A stretch of DNA of 44,420 bases, from NCBI GenBank assembly GCA_025361465.1, contig JANYAG010000341.1, positions 1 through 44,420 on the forward strand. The letters run 5' to 3'. A model generated the notes under the pieces. It did not search any database, was not told where the DNA came from, and saw only the letters and a list, made by a program, of their open reading frames with translations. A program made the translations under genes and the position numbers. Positions within the stretch are counted from its first letter, which is position 1; each line of letters starts with the position of its first letter. This DNA is from Gemmatimonadota bacterium (GTDB lineage Bacteria; Gemmatimonadota; Gemmatimonadetes; Gemmatimonadales; GWC2-71-9). Shown in pieces: positions 37,858 to 44,420 of the stretch.

Positions 37858-38286
37858 TTATACCCCCATCAGTGGCGAGGCGGGGCGGGACCCGAACTTC
37901 TGCATCAACAGGGCGAGCATCTGCTTACGGTCGGGGTTCAGGTACGCCTGATCCCCGATGACGCGCCGCTTGTCGTCCTGTGACGAGACAAACGCCCGGT
38001 TACCCGCCTGCCTGTTGGTGTCCGCGACACGCGAGTTGAGGCCGTAGGTCTGTTGGTACTGCGCCTGATTCTGCGCGAGTTCCGCGTTGAACTGGCGCTG
38101 CTGTTCCTCGCGGGCTTTCGCGGCCTGCTTCGAGGCGGAACTGGCACCGAACAATCCAGCGATGCCGCTGATGATGGACGGGGCGGCGGCAGCAAGGAAC
38201 GGGAGTGGCATGGAGGAACCCACGGAGGAAGGAGAGGTGCCGGTGAACCTGGTGACGCCAGAGGTGTAGGCGAACGGATCGGCCAT
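37858..38286 (-). CDS. Small virion-type protein with hydrophobic segment
   Basis: A 142-residue protein with a hydrophobic Ala/Ile/Gly segment (LAAAAPSIISGIAGLFGAS, about residues 30-50), then a Gln/Ala-rich helix (KAREEQQRQFNAELAQNQ). It has the layout of small internal or ejection proteins and lies in the same block as three other such genes. No family is recognised. Confidence 0.6.
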   Translation of the reverse strand: MADPFAYTSGVTRFTGTSPSSVGSSMPLPFLAAAAPSIISGIAGLFGASSASKQAAKAREEQQRQFNAELAQNQAQYQQTYGLNSRVADTNRQAGNRAFVSSQDDKRRVIGDQAYLNPDRKQMLALLMQKFGSRPASPLMGV

Positions 38287-38289
38287 GTA

Positions 38290-38568
38290 CTACTCGGTGC
38301 GGAAGGTGGCGTAATCGACGGTGGCGTTGGCGGGAGCAGCGGTGCCGAGGTTGATCGTGAAGCCGGTGGCGGTTTTTGCAGTGACCCAGGTGGTCGTGCC
38401 CCAGGACGGGGTGACACACACGCCGTACTGCCCATCCCGCTCGGTGCGGGGCAGCGTGATCGCCTTGGTGGTGGCCGTCACGGTGACGGGTACTGCCACC
38501 CCGTTGCCCGCTTGAGTCAGAAAGCGCAGCAGGAGACGGCGGGAGCGTTCCTCGTCCCGTGCGTCCAT
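38290..38568 (-). CDS. Small beta-sandwich fibre-associated protein
   Basis: A 92-residue protein. After a short basic helix it is beta-rich (VPVTVTATTKAITLP, GVCVTPSWGTTTWVTAK, FTINLGTAAP), and ends beside the fibre gene. It resembles small C-terminal fibre or chaperone domains. It abuts the fibre gene with a 1-base overlap. CACTGCAAA occurs at 38375-38383, encoding T-A-K. Confidence 0.6.
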   Translation of the reverse strand: MDARDEERSRRLLLRFLTQAGNGVAVPVTVTATTKAITLPRTERDGQYGVCVTPSWGTTTWVTAKTATGFTINLGTAAPANATVDYATFRTE

Positions 38569-39524
38569 TATGCCACCATCGAGAAGAACAGAGAGAACTG
38601 AAGCTTGCGAAGCAAGGCGGTCGGGTTTATCACGTCAACGCAGAGCGATGCGCCAGCCGAGAGATAGACAAGGAAACTGGTTGTCGAACCCACCATCGTC
38701 CCATTAGCGCGCAGCATGGGGTGATGGGCAGGGACGACGTTTGTGCCGCCCCCGCTAGCCCAAAGAATCACTTGCCAGTTCTCGTTCGTCCCCGTGTCCC
38801 CAAAGTGACCGCTGACCGTGACATGGACAATGCCATCGACCCCGGAGGCGTTCGTGACGAACCCAGTGCCAGCGTTGTAGGTCAGCCCGGTCCCCGACAC
38901 AAGGGGTGTCCCGTTCGGTAGGAGCGTAGTGTCCTCCCCGTAAGGGAAATCTTGGTCTGTCGTGTGACCGACCATGACCGCCGACGCCGTGGGGACGTGG
39001 GGAAGCGCGACAAAGGCCAGCGTGCCCGTGCCATTGGTCTTGAGGTAGCCGTTGGCGACTTCAGCGACCGGGAAGGTGTAGGTGCGGCCCCCGAGCTTGA
39101 TCGTGCCGGTAAGTTCGAGTCCCGCCGCAAACACCGCCAGGCCACTCACGTTCAGCGTGCCGGTGATCGCCGAGTTGCCCGTGATGTTGGCGCCACCTCC
39201 GATTACCGCCCCGCCTGCGACCGTGATGCCGCCCGTGAAGCTGGGGGCCACCGCCGGGGCGTAGGCCACCTCGGCCCATGCCGCGCCCGTGTCGTAGTAG
39301 AGCTTCAGGGTGTCACTGCACAGCCACTTCCGCCCCACGGACCCGAAAGCCGGACGGGAAGCGAGAACACTGGACTGCACATGAACGCCCGTGTCGGCAT
39401 CGTGGGCGTTCAGCTTCGTGCGCGTGTTGTTGTCGTTGCCAAGCACGACCGTCGCATCACCCGTGCCGCCGTTGACTGGCGTGACGTATGCGGACTGCTG
39501 GTGCTGGCCTACCGTTTCCGCCAT
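38568..39524 (-). CDS. Tail fibre with C-terminal globular head
   Basis: A 318-residue fibre protein. A short N-terminal attachment part (residues 1-80) is followed by Gly/Ala/Thr repeats with beta-fibre character (SFTGGITVAGGAVIGGG, ITGTLNVSGLAVFAAG). The last 120 residues look like a trimeric C1q/TNF-like beta-sandwich head (HVTVSGHFGDTGTNENWQV, TTSFLVYLSAGASLCVDV). Likely binds the host surface. It is adjacent to the nozzle protein. Confidence 0.7.
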   Translation of the reverse strand: MAETVGQHQQSAYVTPVNGGTGDATVVLGNDNNTRTKLNAHDADTGVHVQSSVLASRPAFGSVGRKWLCSDTLKLYYDTGAAWAEVAYAPAVAPSFTGGITVAGGAVIGGGANITGNSAITGTLNVSGLAVFAAGLELTGTIKLGGRTYTFPVAEVANGYLKTNGTGTLAFVALPHVPTASAVMVGHTTDQDFPYGEDTTLLPNGTPLVSGTGLTYNAGTGFVTNASGVDGIVHVTVSGHFGDTGTNENWQVILWASGGGTNVVPAHHPMLRANGTMVGSTTSFLVYLSAGASLCVDVINPTALLRKLQFSLFFSMVA

Positions 39525-41024
39525 TTACCTTCTCCCCATGTTGAACGCATCCACTTCGACGCGGCTGAACTTCGATTCGGTGCCACCGTCATCGACGATG
39601 GAGAGTTCGACCCAGTACCCACGACCGGACACCGGGACGCGGTGCGTGGTCGCTCCTGCGCCACCCCACACAAAGGCACCCCATACGAGCTTGCCCCACT
39701 TCGGGGAGGCGGGGGCGACGAGAGTGACCGTGCCGCTTTCTGTCGCCGACTTCCACTGCAAGCTCGCGCTCGGTGACCCCTGGAGGTCGGCAACGACGTA
39801 GGCCCAGCGCAGCGCCTTCTCCAGCGAAGTCGATTCGAAGAACATCCGGTGACACTGGAGGTTCATGGTGTAGCTGTTGCCACCAGCGCCGTCGCTCAGG
39901 GCATCATCGAGAAAGAGGCCGGGGAAGTTGCAGTGCCGGAGATGGCCGTCCACGGACCCCATGAGGACAATCGACTTGCCGTCGTCATCGACGGCCTCGA
40001 ACAAGCAGTGCGGTGTCGGCGCGGTGTACACGCCATCCCACGGACCAGCCCATGCCTGCGTTCGGTAGTTGTAGACGTAGACGCCGATCCCCGGCAGGAA
40101 GAACAGGACTTCGCGGGTGGCGCGACTGTGGACGGCGCGGATCGCAGCCAAATCCACCGAGGCGAGTGCCGCCACCACGGGGTCGATTTTCCGGCTGATC
40201 GACTCCACGCCATCTTCGGTGATCTTGTAGAAGCCCCGGTCGCTCACAAAGAAGCCCACGTTCTCAACCGAGAGGATCGAGAAGGGGGCAATGGAACCCA
40301 CGTCTTGTGACACGCCGCGAGTCCCGGCCAGAATGGCGATGTCGTCGATGCTGATGCCCGTGAATCGGGAGATGCCGCGTTCGTGAAACAGCAGCAGGGA
40401 GTTGCCCAGCGCCAAGAGGCCACACAACCGCTGCCGCCCGAAGGTGCGGATCGCGGCCTGGATGCCACCCGACGCCACGATGCCCAGCGTGTCACCGTCA
40501 TCGAGGGCCGAGGCGTACAGCATTTCATCGAGGCCCGTGATGCCGTAGAGCCGGGAGTTGTAGACGGCCAGCACGGAGCAGGCGGGCGTCGAGGCGATGT
40601 TCACGGTAAGCGTCGTGCCGTCGTACTTGTTCAGCAGCCCACCGTCCGCGATGTAGCACACGGCTGTCTTGGTGGGATTGCGGAAGGCGGCGAAGGACGG
40701 GGGGACGGTGATGCTGAACGCCCCGGCGGGGTTGATCAGGGTGGTCGGTGTCCCATAGGCGCCGGTATAGAACTTGCCATCGGCGACGGCCAAGATTTCC
40801 TGCGCCTCGCTGGCGTTCGACCAGGCAAATCCACCCAAGACGGCGGCCGGTAGCGCCGTCTCCAGCAACCGCCGTGACCCTCTGCGGCGCGTGGCTCCGC
40901 CATCGTCAGTCAGGCGCACGTTGGCCGCGACCCGCAGCTCATCGTTGCCGAGCTGCGATTCGTCGGCCACCAAGTTCAGGCCGCCCCGGAACCCTGCCTG
41001 TGTGTCCTGTACCACGTCGCGCAT
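39525..41024 (-). CDS. Tail nozzle/hub protein
   Basis: A 499-residue protein starting at ATG 41024 (overlaps the preceding stop). FRGGLNLVADESQLGNDELRVAANV and RRRGSRRLLE follow the pattern 'GG-hx-D-x-L-x-x-NE-x-x-x-NV-x-x-x-GxxxRR' of podoviral nozzle/tail-tube B-type proteins. The rest reads as repeated beta blades (GGFAWSNASEAQEILAV, YTAPTPHCLF), consistent with a beta-propeller. Likely forms the distal part of the short tail. Confidence 0.7.
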   Translation of the reverse strand: MRDVVQDTQAGFRGGLNLVADESQLGNDELRVAANVRLTDDGGATRRRGSRRLLETALPAAVLGGFAWSNASEAQEILAVADGKFYTGAYGTPTTLINPAGAFSITVPPSFAAFRNPTKTAVCYIADGGLLNKYDGTTLTVNIASTPACSVLAVYNSRLYGITGLDEMLYASALDDGDTLGIVASGGIQAAIRTFGRQRLCGLLALGNSLLLFHERGISRFTGISIDDIAILAGTRGVSQDVGSIAPFSILSVENVGFFVSDRGFYKITEDGVESISRKIDPVVAALASVDLAAIRAVHSRATREVLFFLPGIGVYVYNYRTQAWAGPWDGVYTAPTPHCLFEAVDDDGKSIVLMGSVDGHLRHCNFPGLFLDDALSDGAGGNSYTMNLQCHRMFFESTSLEKALRWAYVVADLQGSPSASLQWKSATESGTVTLVAPASPKWGKLVWGAFVWGGAGATTHRVPVSGRGYWVELSIVDDGGTESKFSRVEVDAFNMGRR

Positions 41025-41722
41025 TAGCAGCCCCACTCAGACGCAGTGTCGCCATGCTGGACCGTGTTGGGGTTGGTAGTGAAGCGGGCCACGTCGGCGA
41101 GCATATCGCCACGGGCCTCATCGGCGAGGAACTTCAAGTCGCGGCTGGCCTGCGTCTCTGCGCCACCCTTGGCAAGCAACAGGGCGCCCAGTTCCATGGA
41201 CAGGATCGACTCGTAGCCAGCCGGGAACTCCACGGTCGAAGCACTATCGGCCAGCAGGCTCGGCGCGACCGGCGTGTAGTTGACAAGGACGGACGGGGCG
41301 GTGCTCGCTCTGGCAGGGCTCAGGGAAACCGTGGTCCCGACCACCCAGTACGCTGGGGAGGCGAGCGCCAGACTATTAATCGTGGTCATCGCGCCAGGGA
41401 TGCGGTCGAGCGCGTCCAACTGGTACGTCATGCGGTCGGCCCGTACCGCGATGATGCGATAGAAGGTCTGGAGCGTGTCACCCGCGCCGCTGTTCAGGGC
41501 CGACAGGTCGAAGCTGCCCCGCCCCAACGTGCTATCGAGCGTGAGGGCCGGGGTGCGCACCGCCGCCCGGTACATCTTGTTCGCGTTGAGAATCCCACTC
41601 CACTCGCGCCGGAACACCAAGTCGGCCACCCGCAACACAAGCGGGTCGAGCCAGCGGGTTGACCCCGTGGCGTCGGCGAACTCTCGGGCATCGGCCAGCA
41701 ACGTCGAGCGGAGGATGCTCAT
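41024..41722 (-). CDS. Head-tail adaptor-type protein
   Basis: A 232-residue protein from about 41722 (MSILRSTLLADAREFADATGS). It has a helical N-terminal half, a beta-rich centre (VRTPALTLDSTLGRGSFDL) and a helical C-terminus (SILSMELGALLLAKGGAE). Its size and place between the small head protein and the nozzle match the adaptor (T7 gp11-like) of short-tailed phages. The longer frame to 42007 overlaps the upstream gene and is not used. Confidence 0.65.
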   Translation of the reverse strand: MSILRSTLLADAREFADATGSTRWLDPLVLRVADLVFRREWSGILNANKMYRAAVRTPALTLDSTLGRGSFDLSALNSGAGDTLQTFYRIIAVRADRMTYQLDALDRIPGAMTTINSLALASPAYWVVGTTVSLSPARASTAPSVLVNYTPVAPSLLADSASTVEFPAGYESILSMELGALLLAKGGAETQASRDLKFLADEARGDMLADVARFTTNPNTVQHGDTASEWGC

Positions 41723-42201
41723 TTCTTGCTTCCCTTCTTCTTGGGTTTTGCAGTGATCCCGCCGTAGCTCTTGGCGATGACACCGCTTTCCTTGGCGAAC
41801 ATCTTGTGGCCCATCACCTCGATCTGGTTCATCGCTTCGTCGGTGGTGCCACTCCACATCTTCGCGGTGTTCTCTTGGTTGAACTTCTCCACGTCGTTCA
41901 GCAAGTCCCTGATGCCTTGGTCGCTGCTGCGACGGAAAGCATTGATCGCGTAGCCGTACGCTTCTCCGGCCGAACACCCCATCGGCAGCATCGAGAGCAT
42001 ATCCCACGCTTTGTCGGGGGCGAGTAGGCCATCACGAACGCGAGCGCGGCGCGGGTCGTTCTCGGGCCAGTCCCATGTCAGCGCCCAGTACGGGTCGCGG
42101 CCACAGCAGGGAACCATCTTGAGGCCGAGGGCCGGGTGGATTTGCTGGAGCCGTTCGACGATGCCCGTCGGCGGCTCGATGTGCCGGATATTGAGACTCA
42201 C
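41719..42201 (-). CDS. Small head-proximal protein of unknown function
   Basis: A 160-residue protein from GTG 42201. It has an N-terminal part rich in Pro and Trp (YWALTWDWPENDPRRARV) and a helical C-terminal half ending in a Lys-rich tail (AKPKKKGSKK). It overlaps the adaptor start by 4 bp. By position it may be a connector or completion protein; no family is recognised. The tail includes a CACTGCAAA copy (about 41748). Confidence 0.6.
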   Translation of the reverse strand: MSLNIRHIEPPTGIVERLQQIHPALGLKMVPCCGRDPYWALTWDWPENDPRRARVRDGLLAPDKAWDMLSMLPMGCSAGEAYGYAINAFRRSSDQGIRDLLNDVEKFNQENTAKMWSGTTDEAMNQIEVMGHKMFAKESGVIAKSYGGITAKPKKKGSKK

Positions 42202-42219
42202 GAATGTCCTGGGTGGGGG

Positions 42220-42241
42220 CCGCCCGGCGAGTACCGGGCGG
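42220..42241 (-). other. Perfect 8-bp hairpin downstream of the decoration gene
   Basis: CCGCCCGG and CCGGGCGG form an uninterrupted 8-bp stem with a 6-nt loop between the two head genes. No T-run follows on the minus strand. It could be an mRNA processing or stability element, or an attenuator lowering expression of downstream genes. Confidence 0.6.
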
Positions 42242-42255
42242 TGCCGTGGATCGAA

Positions 42256-42699
42256 CTAGTTGCGGAGGGCGACTTCGGCGCTAACGAAGAAGTCGATTGG
42301 CTGAGTCGTGACGGAGCCAGCGGCGACGATATCCACCGCGAGATAGTCCCCGACCTTCAAGGTGCGGTCAGCCTCAGTGGCCGTAATCGGGATGGCCTTC
42401 ACGACACCAACGGCCAGGTTTGCAGTGAGCAGGTCGAACGTGCCCGTCAGCGCCTTGCTGAGTGCGCCAGTGGCGTTGCGCTTGAACACCTGAGCCGTCA
42501 CGGCGCCAGCCGAAGCGGTCAGGGTGCTGCACTGCACGCCGAGCGTCTGAACAACGCTAGCCCGAGGGAGCGTGGGCATCCGGTAGATGGTAGTGCCGCC
42601 GTTGGCGATGACGGGCGCGAGGGCGCCGACATTACCCGCTTCGGTCATTACCGACATTACGCCGTACCGTCCGGCACTGGGAAGAAAGACGTTGTTCAT
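42256..42699 (-). CDS. Probable head decoration protein
   Basis: A 147-residue beta-rich protein from ATG 42699 (MNNVFLPSAGRYGVMSV) with AGGAA upstream; the frame start at 42771 would include the hairpin region. The body is Thr/Val/Ala-rich strands (TTIYRMPTLPRASVVQTLG) without cysteines beyond one. Its place directly after the capsid gene and its fold-like pattern suit a decoration protein. CACTGCAAA is at 42419-42427. Confidence 0.6.
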   Translation of the reverse strand: MNNVFLPSAGRYGVMSVMTEAGNVGALAPVIANGGTTIYRMPTLPRASVVQTLGVQCSTLTASAGAVTAQVFKRNATGALSKALTGTFDLLTANLAVGVVKAIPITATEADRTLKVGDYLAVDIVAAGSVTTQPIDFFVSAEVALRN

Positions 42700-42737
42700 G
42701 GTGGCTGTGTTCCTGAGAAAGAGAGAAAGGTGGAACA

Positions 42738-42772
42738 GGCGCCACGGCCCCGTTACGCAGGACCGTGGCACC
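42738..42772 (-). other. 10-bp hairpin after the capsid gene
   Basis: On the minus strand GGTGCCACGG pairs with CCGTGGCGCC (one T-G), beginning 8 nt after the capsid stop codon, with a 15-nt loop. It may stabilise the capsid transcript's 3' end or partly terminate it. Confidence 0.65.
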
Positions 42773-42780
42773 TTAGAGAA

Positions 42781-44085
42781 CTACATAACCAAGCTGTACC
42801 GGTTGCTGTCGGCGTAACCCGAGATCAAGCCGTGCGCCGACCGGAACGTGGTGCCGAGCTGGAGGTACGCCCGGAACGAGGTCTGGTAGGCATCCTTGTT
42901 GGCGATGGGACGCCACACGGACGAGTCCTCATACGCCACCGCACCCCAGTCCACCGCGTCAATCCATGAGAGCGACGGCAGGTGCACGAGGTAGACCACA
43001 CCGGCCGGGCACCACGGGTCAGAGATCATCGGGATGCCGCTGAACGACACCGCCTTGAACCCGCCCTTGATGTCCATCATCTTGTCGATGCCGATGGAAC
43101 GCTGTCCGAAGAAGGACTCGGCGAACTTCCGCTCAAGGCCCGGCGTGGTGAGCAGCATGAACTCACCCGGATTGAGCTTGGCATCCTTGCCGCTGCGTCC
43201 AGCCACGCGGGTTGCCAACTCCCAAATATCGAACTCGGTAGGCAGTGCGGCATCCGGGGTATCGGTGCCAGCCACCAGCCGAAGGGTGTCCCAGCGCGGC
43301 GAGGTGGACGCGTCGAGGATGTGTAGCGCGTTGTACGAGCCGCCCCGGTTCATGATGTTCGTCAGCCCGTTCGGGAACGAGTTGAACGAGTTGTCGGCAG
43401 AGGTCGCAGCCACAACGATGTCCGTGGCTCCCATCCCGGCGATCGCCGACCCAAAGGTGAGGGTGGCGTTGTCGCCGGAGTTGCTAACGGCCGTGATTTC
43501 CGCCGCGCCACGCTGCGTGGTCCCGGTCGTGTCAAGGACCGCAACGTACATTCCCACGTCCAGCAGCAACCCGCCCTGACCGGCGCCCGAAATGCCGTAG
43601 GGGCTGGTCACGACACAGTGCGTGGTGTCGGCCGTCGAGGACAGGATCGCCTTGACGCCGCGTCCATCGGAGTGCGAGAACTCCTGCATCCCGAGCTGAA
43701 TCGCGTCCTTCGCTTCCTCGACCAGCTTCTTCGCCAGGTTGACGAACGAGGCTTCGGTCGAGCCGGTGCCAGCAATCGCCAGCCCATCGACTTCGCGGGT
43801 GACGTACAGCCGCTTGATATTGAACGTGCCCTGCTTTTCCACGGCCGCACTTGAAGGCGGCAGGTTGCCGGTTGAGGAAGCGGTCATGCCGACCGGGCGC
43901 GACATCACGGCGTCGAACACGACCCCGTTGCCACCCCAGCGGAAGTTCCGAGAGCCGCCCTTGGCTCCCTTCTTGATGTTGGCGAACAGCGGCGTGGCAA
44001 TCGGGACGATCTTCTCCCGCACGTTGCTGTACACCGTCTTGAGGACACCGGCAATCCCGGTGTCGGTCATTTGCGTCACTGCCAC
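42781..44085 (-). CDS. Major capsid protein
   Basis: A 434-residue protein following the scaffold, the standard position for the coat protein. The N-terminal helix (VLKTVYSNVREKIVPIATPLF), the following FRWGGNGVVFDAVMSRPVG and TFNIKRLYVTREVDG segments, then a long spine-like helical region and beta strands (GEFMLLTTPGLERKFAESFF) are as in HK97-fold capsids. The GTG at 44085 is used, with AGGG upstream. Spacing from the scaffold stop is 41 bp. Confidence 0.85.
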   Translation of the reverse strand: MAVTQMTDTGIAGVLKTVYSNVREKIVPIATPLFANIKKGAKGGSRNFRWGGNGVVFDAVMSRPVGMTASSTGNLPPSSAAVEKQGTFNIKRLYVTREVDGLAIAGTGSTEASFVNLAKKLVEEAKDAIQLGMQEFSHSDGRGVKAILSSTADTTHCVVTSPYGISGAGQGGLLLDVGMYVAVLDTTGTTQRGAAEITAVSNSGDNATLTFGSAIAGMGATDIVVAATSADNSFNSFPNGLTNIMNRGGSYNALHILDASTSPRWDTLRLVAGTDTPDAALPTEFDIWELATRVAGRSGKDAKLNPGEFMLLTTPGLERKFAESFFGQRSIGIDKMMDIKGGFKAVSFSGIPMISDPWCPAGVVYLVHLPSLSWIDAVDWGAVAYEDSSVWRPIANKDAYQTSFRAYLQLGTTFRSAHGLISGYADSNRYSLVM

Positions 44086-44126
44086 TTGAGTACCCTATAA
44101 TGTTGGTGTGTGTGCCTGCGGAGGGG

Positions 44127-44420
44127 TCAGCGGCCTTCGAGCATCGCTTGAATGTCCAGCACGGCGTCGTTGGCGCTGACGGGTGCCTTGGCTTTCGCCG
44201 GGGCAACGGTCTTGGTTCCTGCGGGCTTGACGGCCTTGGCAAGCGTGCGCTTGGCTAGGGTCGTCTGCTCCTGGGCCTTCCGAACAGCGGTGTCCGTCTT
44301 GGCCGCGACTTCCTTGGCCTGACCGCTGCGATGCTCTTGGAGGTGGGCTACCCACGGGCCGATGTCCTCTTTGAGTATCTTTTCCACTTGCGCCCGACGC
44401 TCTGGAGGGATGACGCCGCG
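44127..44420 (-). CDS. Capsid scaffolding protein, C-terminal part
   Basis: This is the end of the gene whose start is at 888, reached across the terminal repeat. Bases 44292-44420 repeat codons 254-296 of that gene; bases 44291-44127 add the last 54 residues and the TGA stop. The C-terminus is Lys/Ala-rich and helical (KRTLAKAVKPAGTKTV), the region by which scaffolds usually bind coat protein, and ends AVLDIQAMLEGR. Confidence 0.8.
   Translation of the reverse strand, partial: RGVIPPERRAQVEKILKEDIGPWVAHLQEHRSGQAKEVAAKTDTAVRKAQEQTTLAKRTLAKAVKPAGTKTVAPAKAKAPVSANDAVLDIQAMLEGR
44292..44420. repeat. Terminal direct repeat, right copy
   Basis: Identical to bases 1-129. Removing one copy gives a 44,291-bp circle with the scaffold gene intact. 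Confidence 0.97.

Noticed and set aside
1..44420. Insertion sequences, CRISPR arrays and rRNA genes
   Set aside because: No transposase, terminal inverted repeats, spaced repeat arrays or rRNA sequence were seen on either strand.

Overview
The window is essentially one complete tailed-phage genome. Bases 1-129 are repeated exactly at 44292-44420, so the sequence closes into a circle of 44,291 bp, and one gene (the scaffold) runs across the join. Composition is GC-rich (about 64% by eye), with many GTG starts, AGGAG-type ribosome sites and 4-bp ATGA/GTGA overlaps. The virion genes (portal, scaffold, capsid, short adaptor and nozzle proteins, large ejection-type proteins, no tape measure or sheath) suggest a short-tailed (podovirus-like) phage. 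An integrase, a RecE/RecT-type pair and a divergent HTH regulator suggest it is temperate. An M15-type endopeptidase beside a membrane/coiled-coil protein suggests a diderm host; I cannot name the host.

Layout. (1) 13353-14087 is a non-coding control region with two divergent sigma70-like promoters, 9-bp iteron-like repeats and a perfect DnaA box. (2) 13.9-18.4 kb, plus strand: an early operon of small proteins around a CobS/MoxR-like AAA+ ATPase and a likely VWA-like partner, ended by a terminator at 18.43 kb. (3) 18.5-28.6 kb, minus strand: replication, recombination and accessory genes (PD-(D/E)XK nuclease, DnaB-like helicase, SSB-like protein, DUF4406-DUF6378 fusion, patatin-like phospholipase, integrase, RecT, YqaJ exonuclease), with a tRNA-Met on the plus strand at 22.6 kb. 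(4) 28.9-29.4 kb, plus strand: HTH regulator, divergent from the recombination operon across an operator/promoter region. (5) Minus strand, from 13.35 kb leftwards through the join to 29.3 kb: terminase small subunit, a set of tiny genes, terminase large subunit, fibre and spike genes, portal, scaffold, capsid, adaptor and tail genes, ejection proteins, lysis genes, a phosphoesterase and an SPFH protein.

Most unusual feature. Every non-overlapping gene group of the early operon is preceded by a compact tRNA-like element: a 5-7 bp acceptor-like stem, an 8-10 nt linker in place of the D and anticodon arms, and a T-arm with a 7-nt TTCRACT loop whose 3' strand runs directly into the acceptor 3' strand. 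These lie just after the previous stop codon and are followed by an A/C-only leader, a ribosome site and the next start codon. A longer relative lies on the late strand between terL and the next gene. This looks like tRNA-style punctuation of a phage polycistronic transcript. Separately, the 9-mer CACTGC(A/T)AA is dispersed at about 19 sites where fewer than one is expected by chance.

Limits. Functional calls rest on recognisable motifs only; no database search was possible. Many virion genes can be placed by context but not named.
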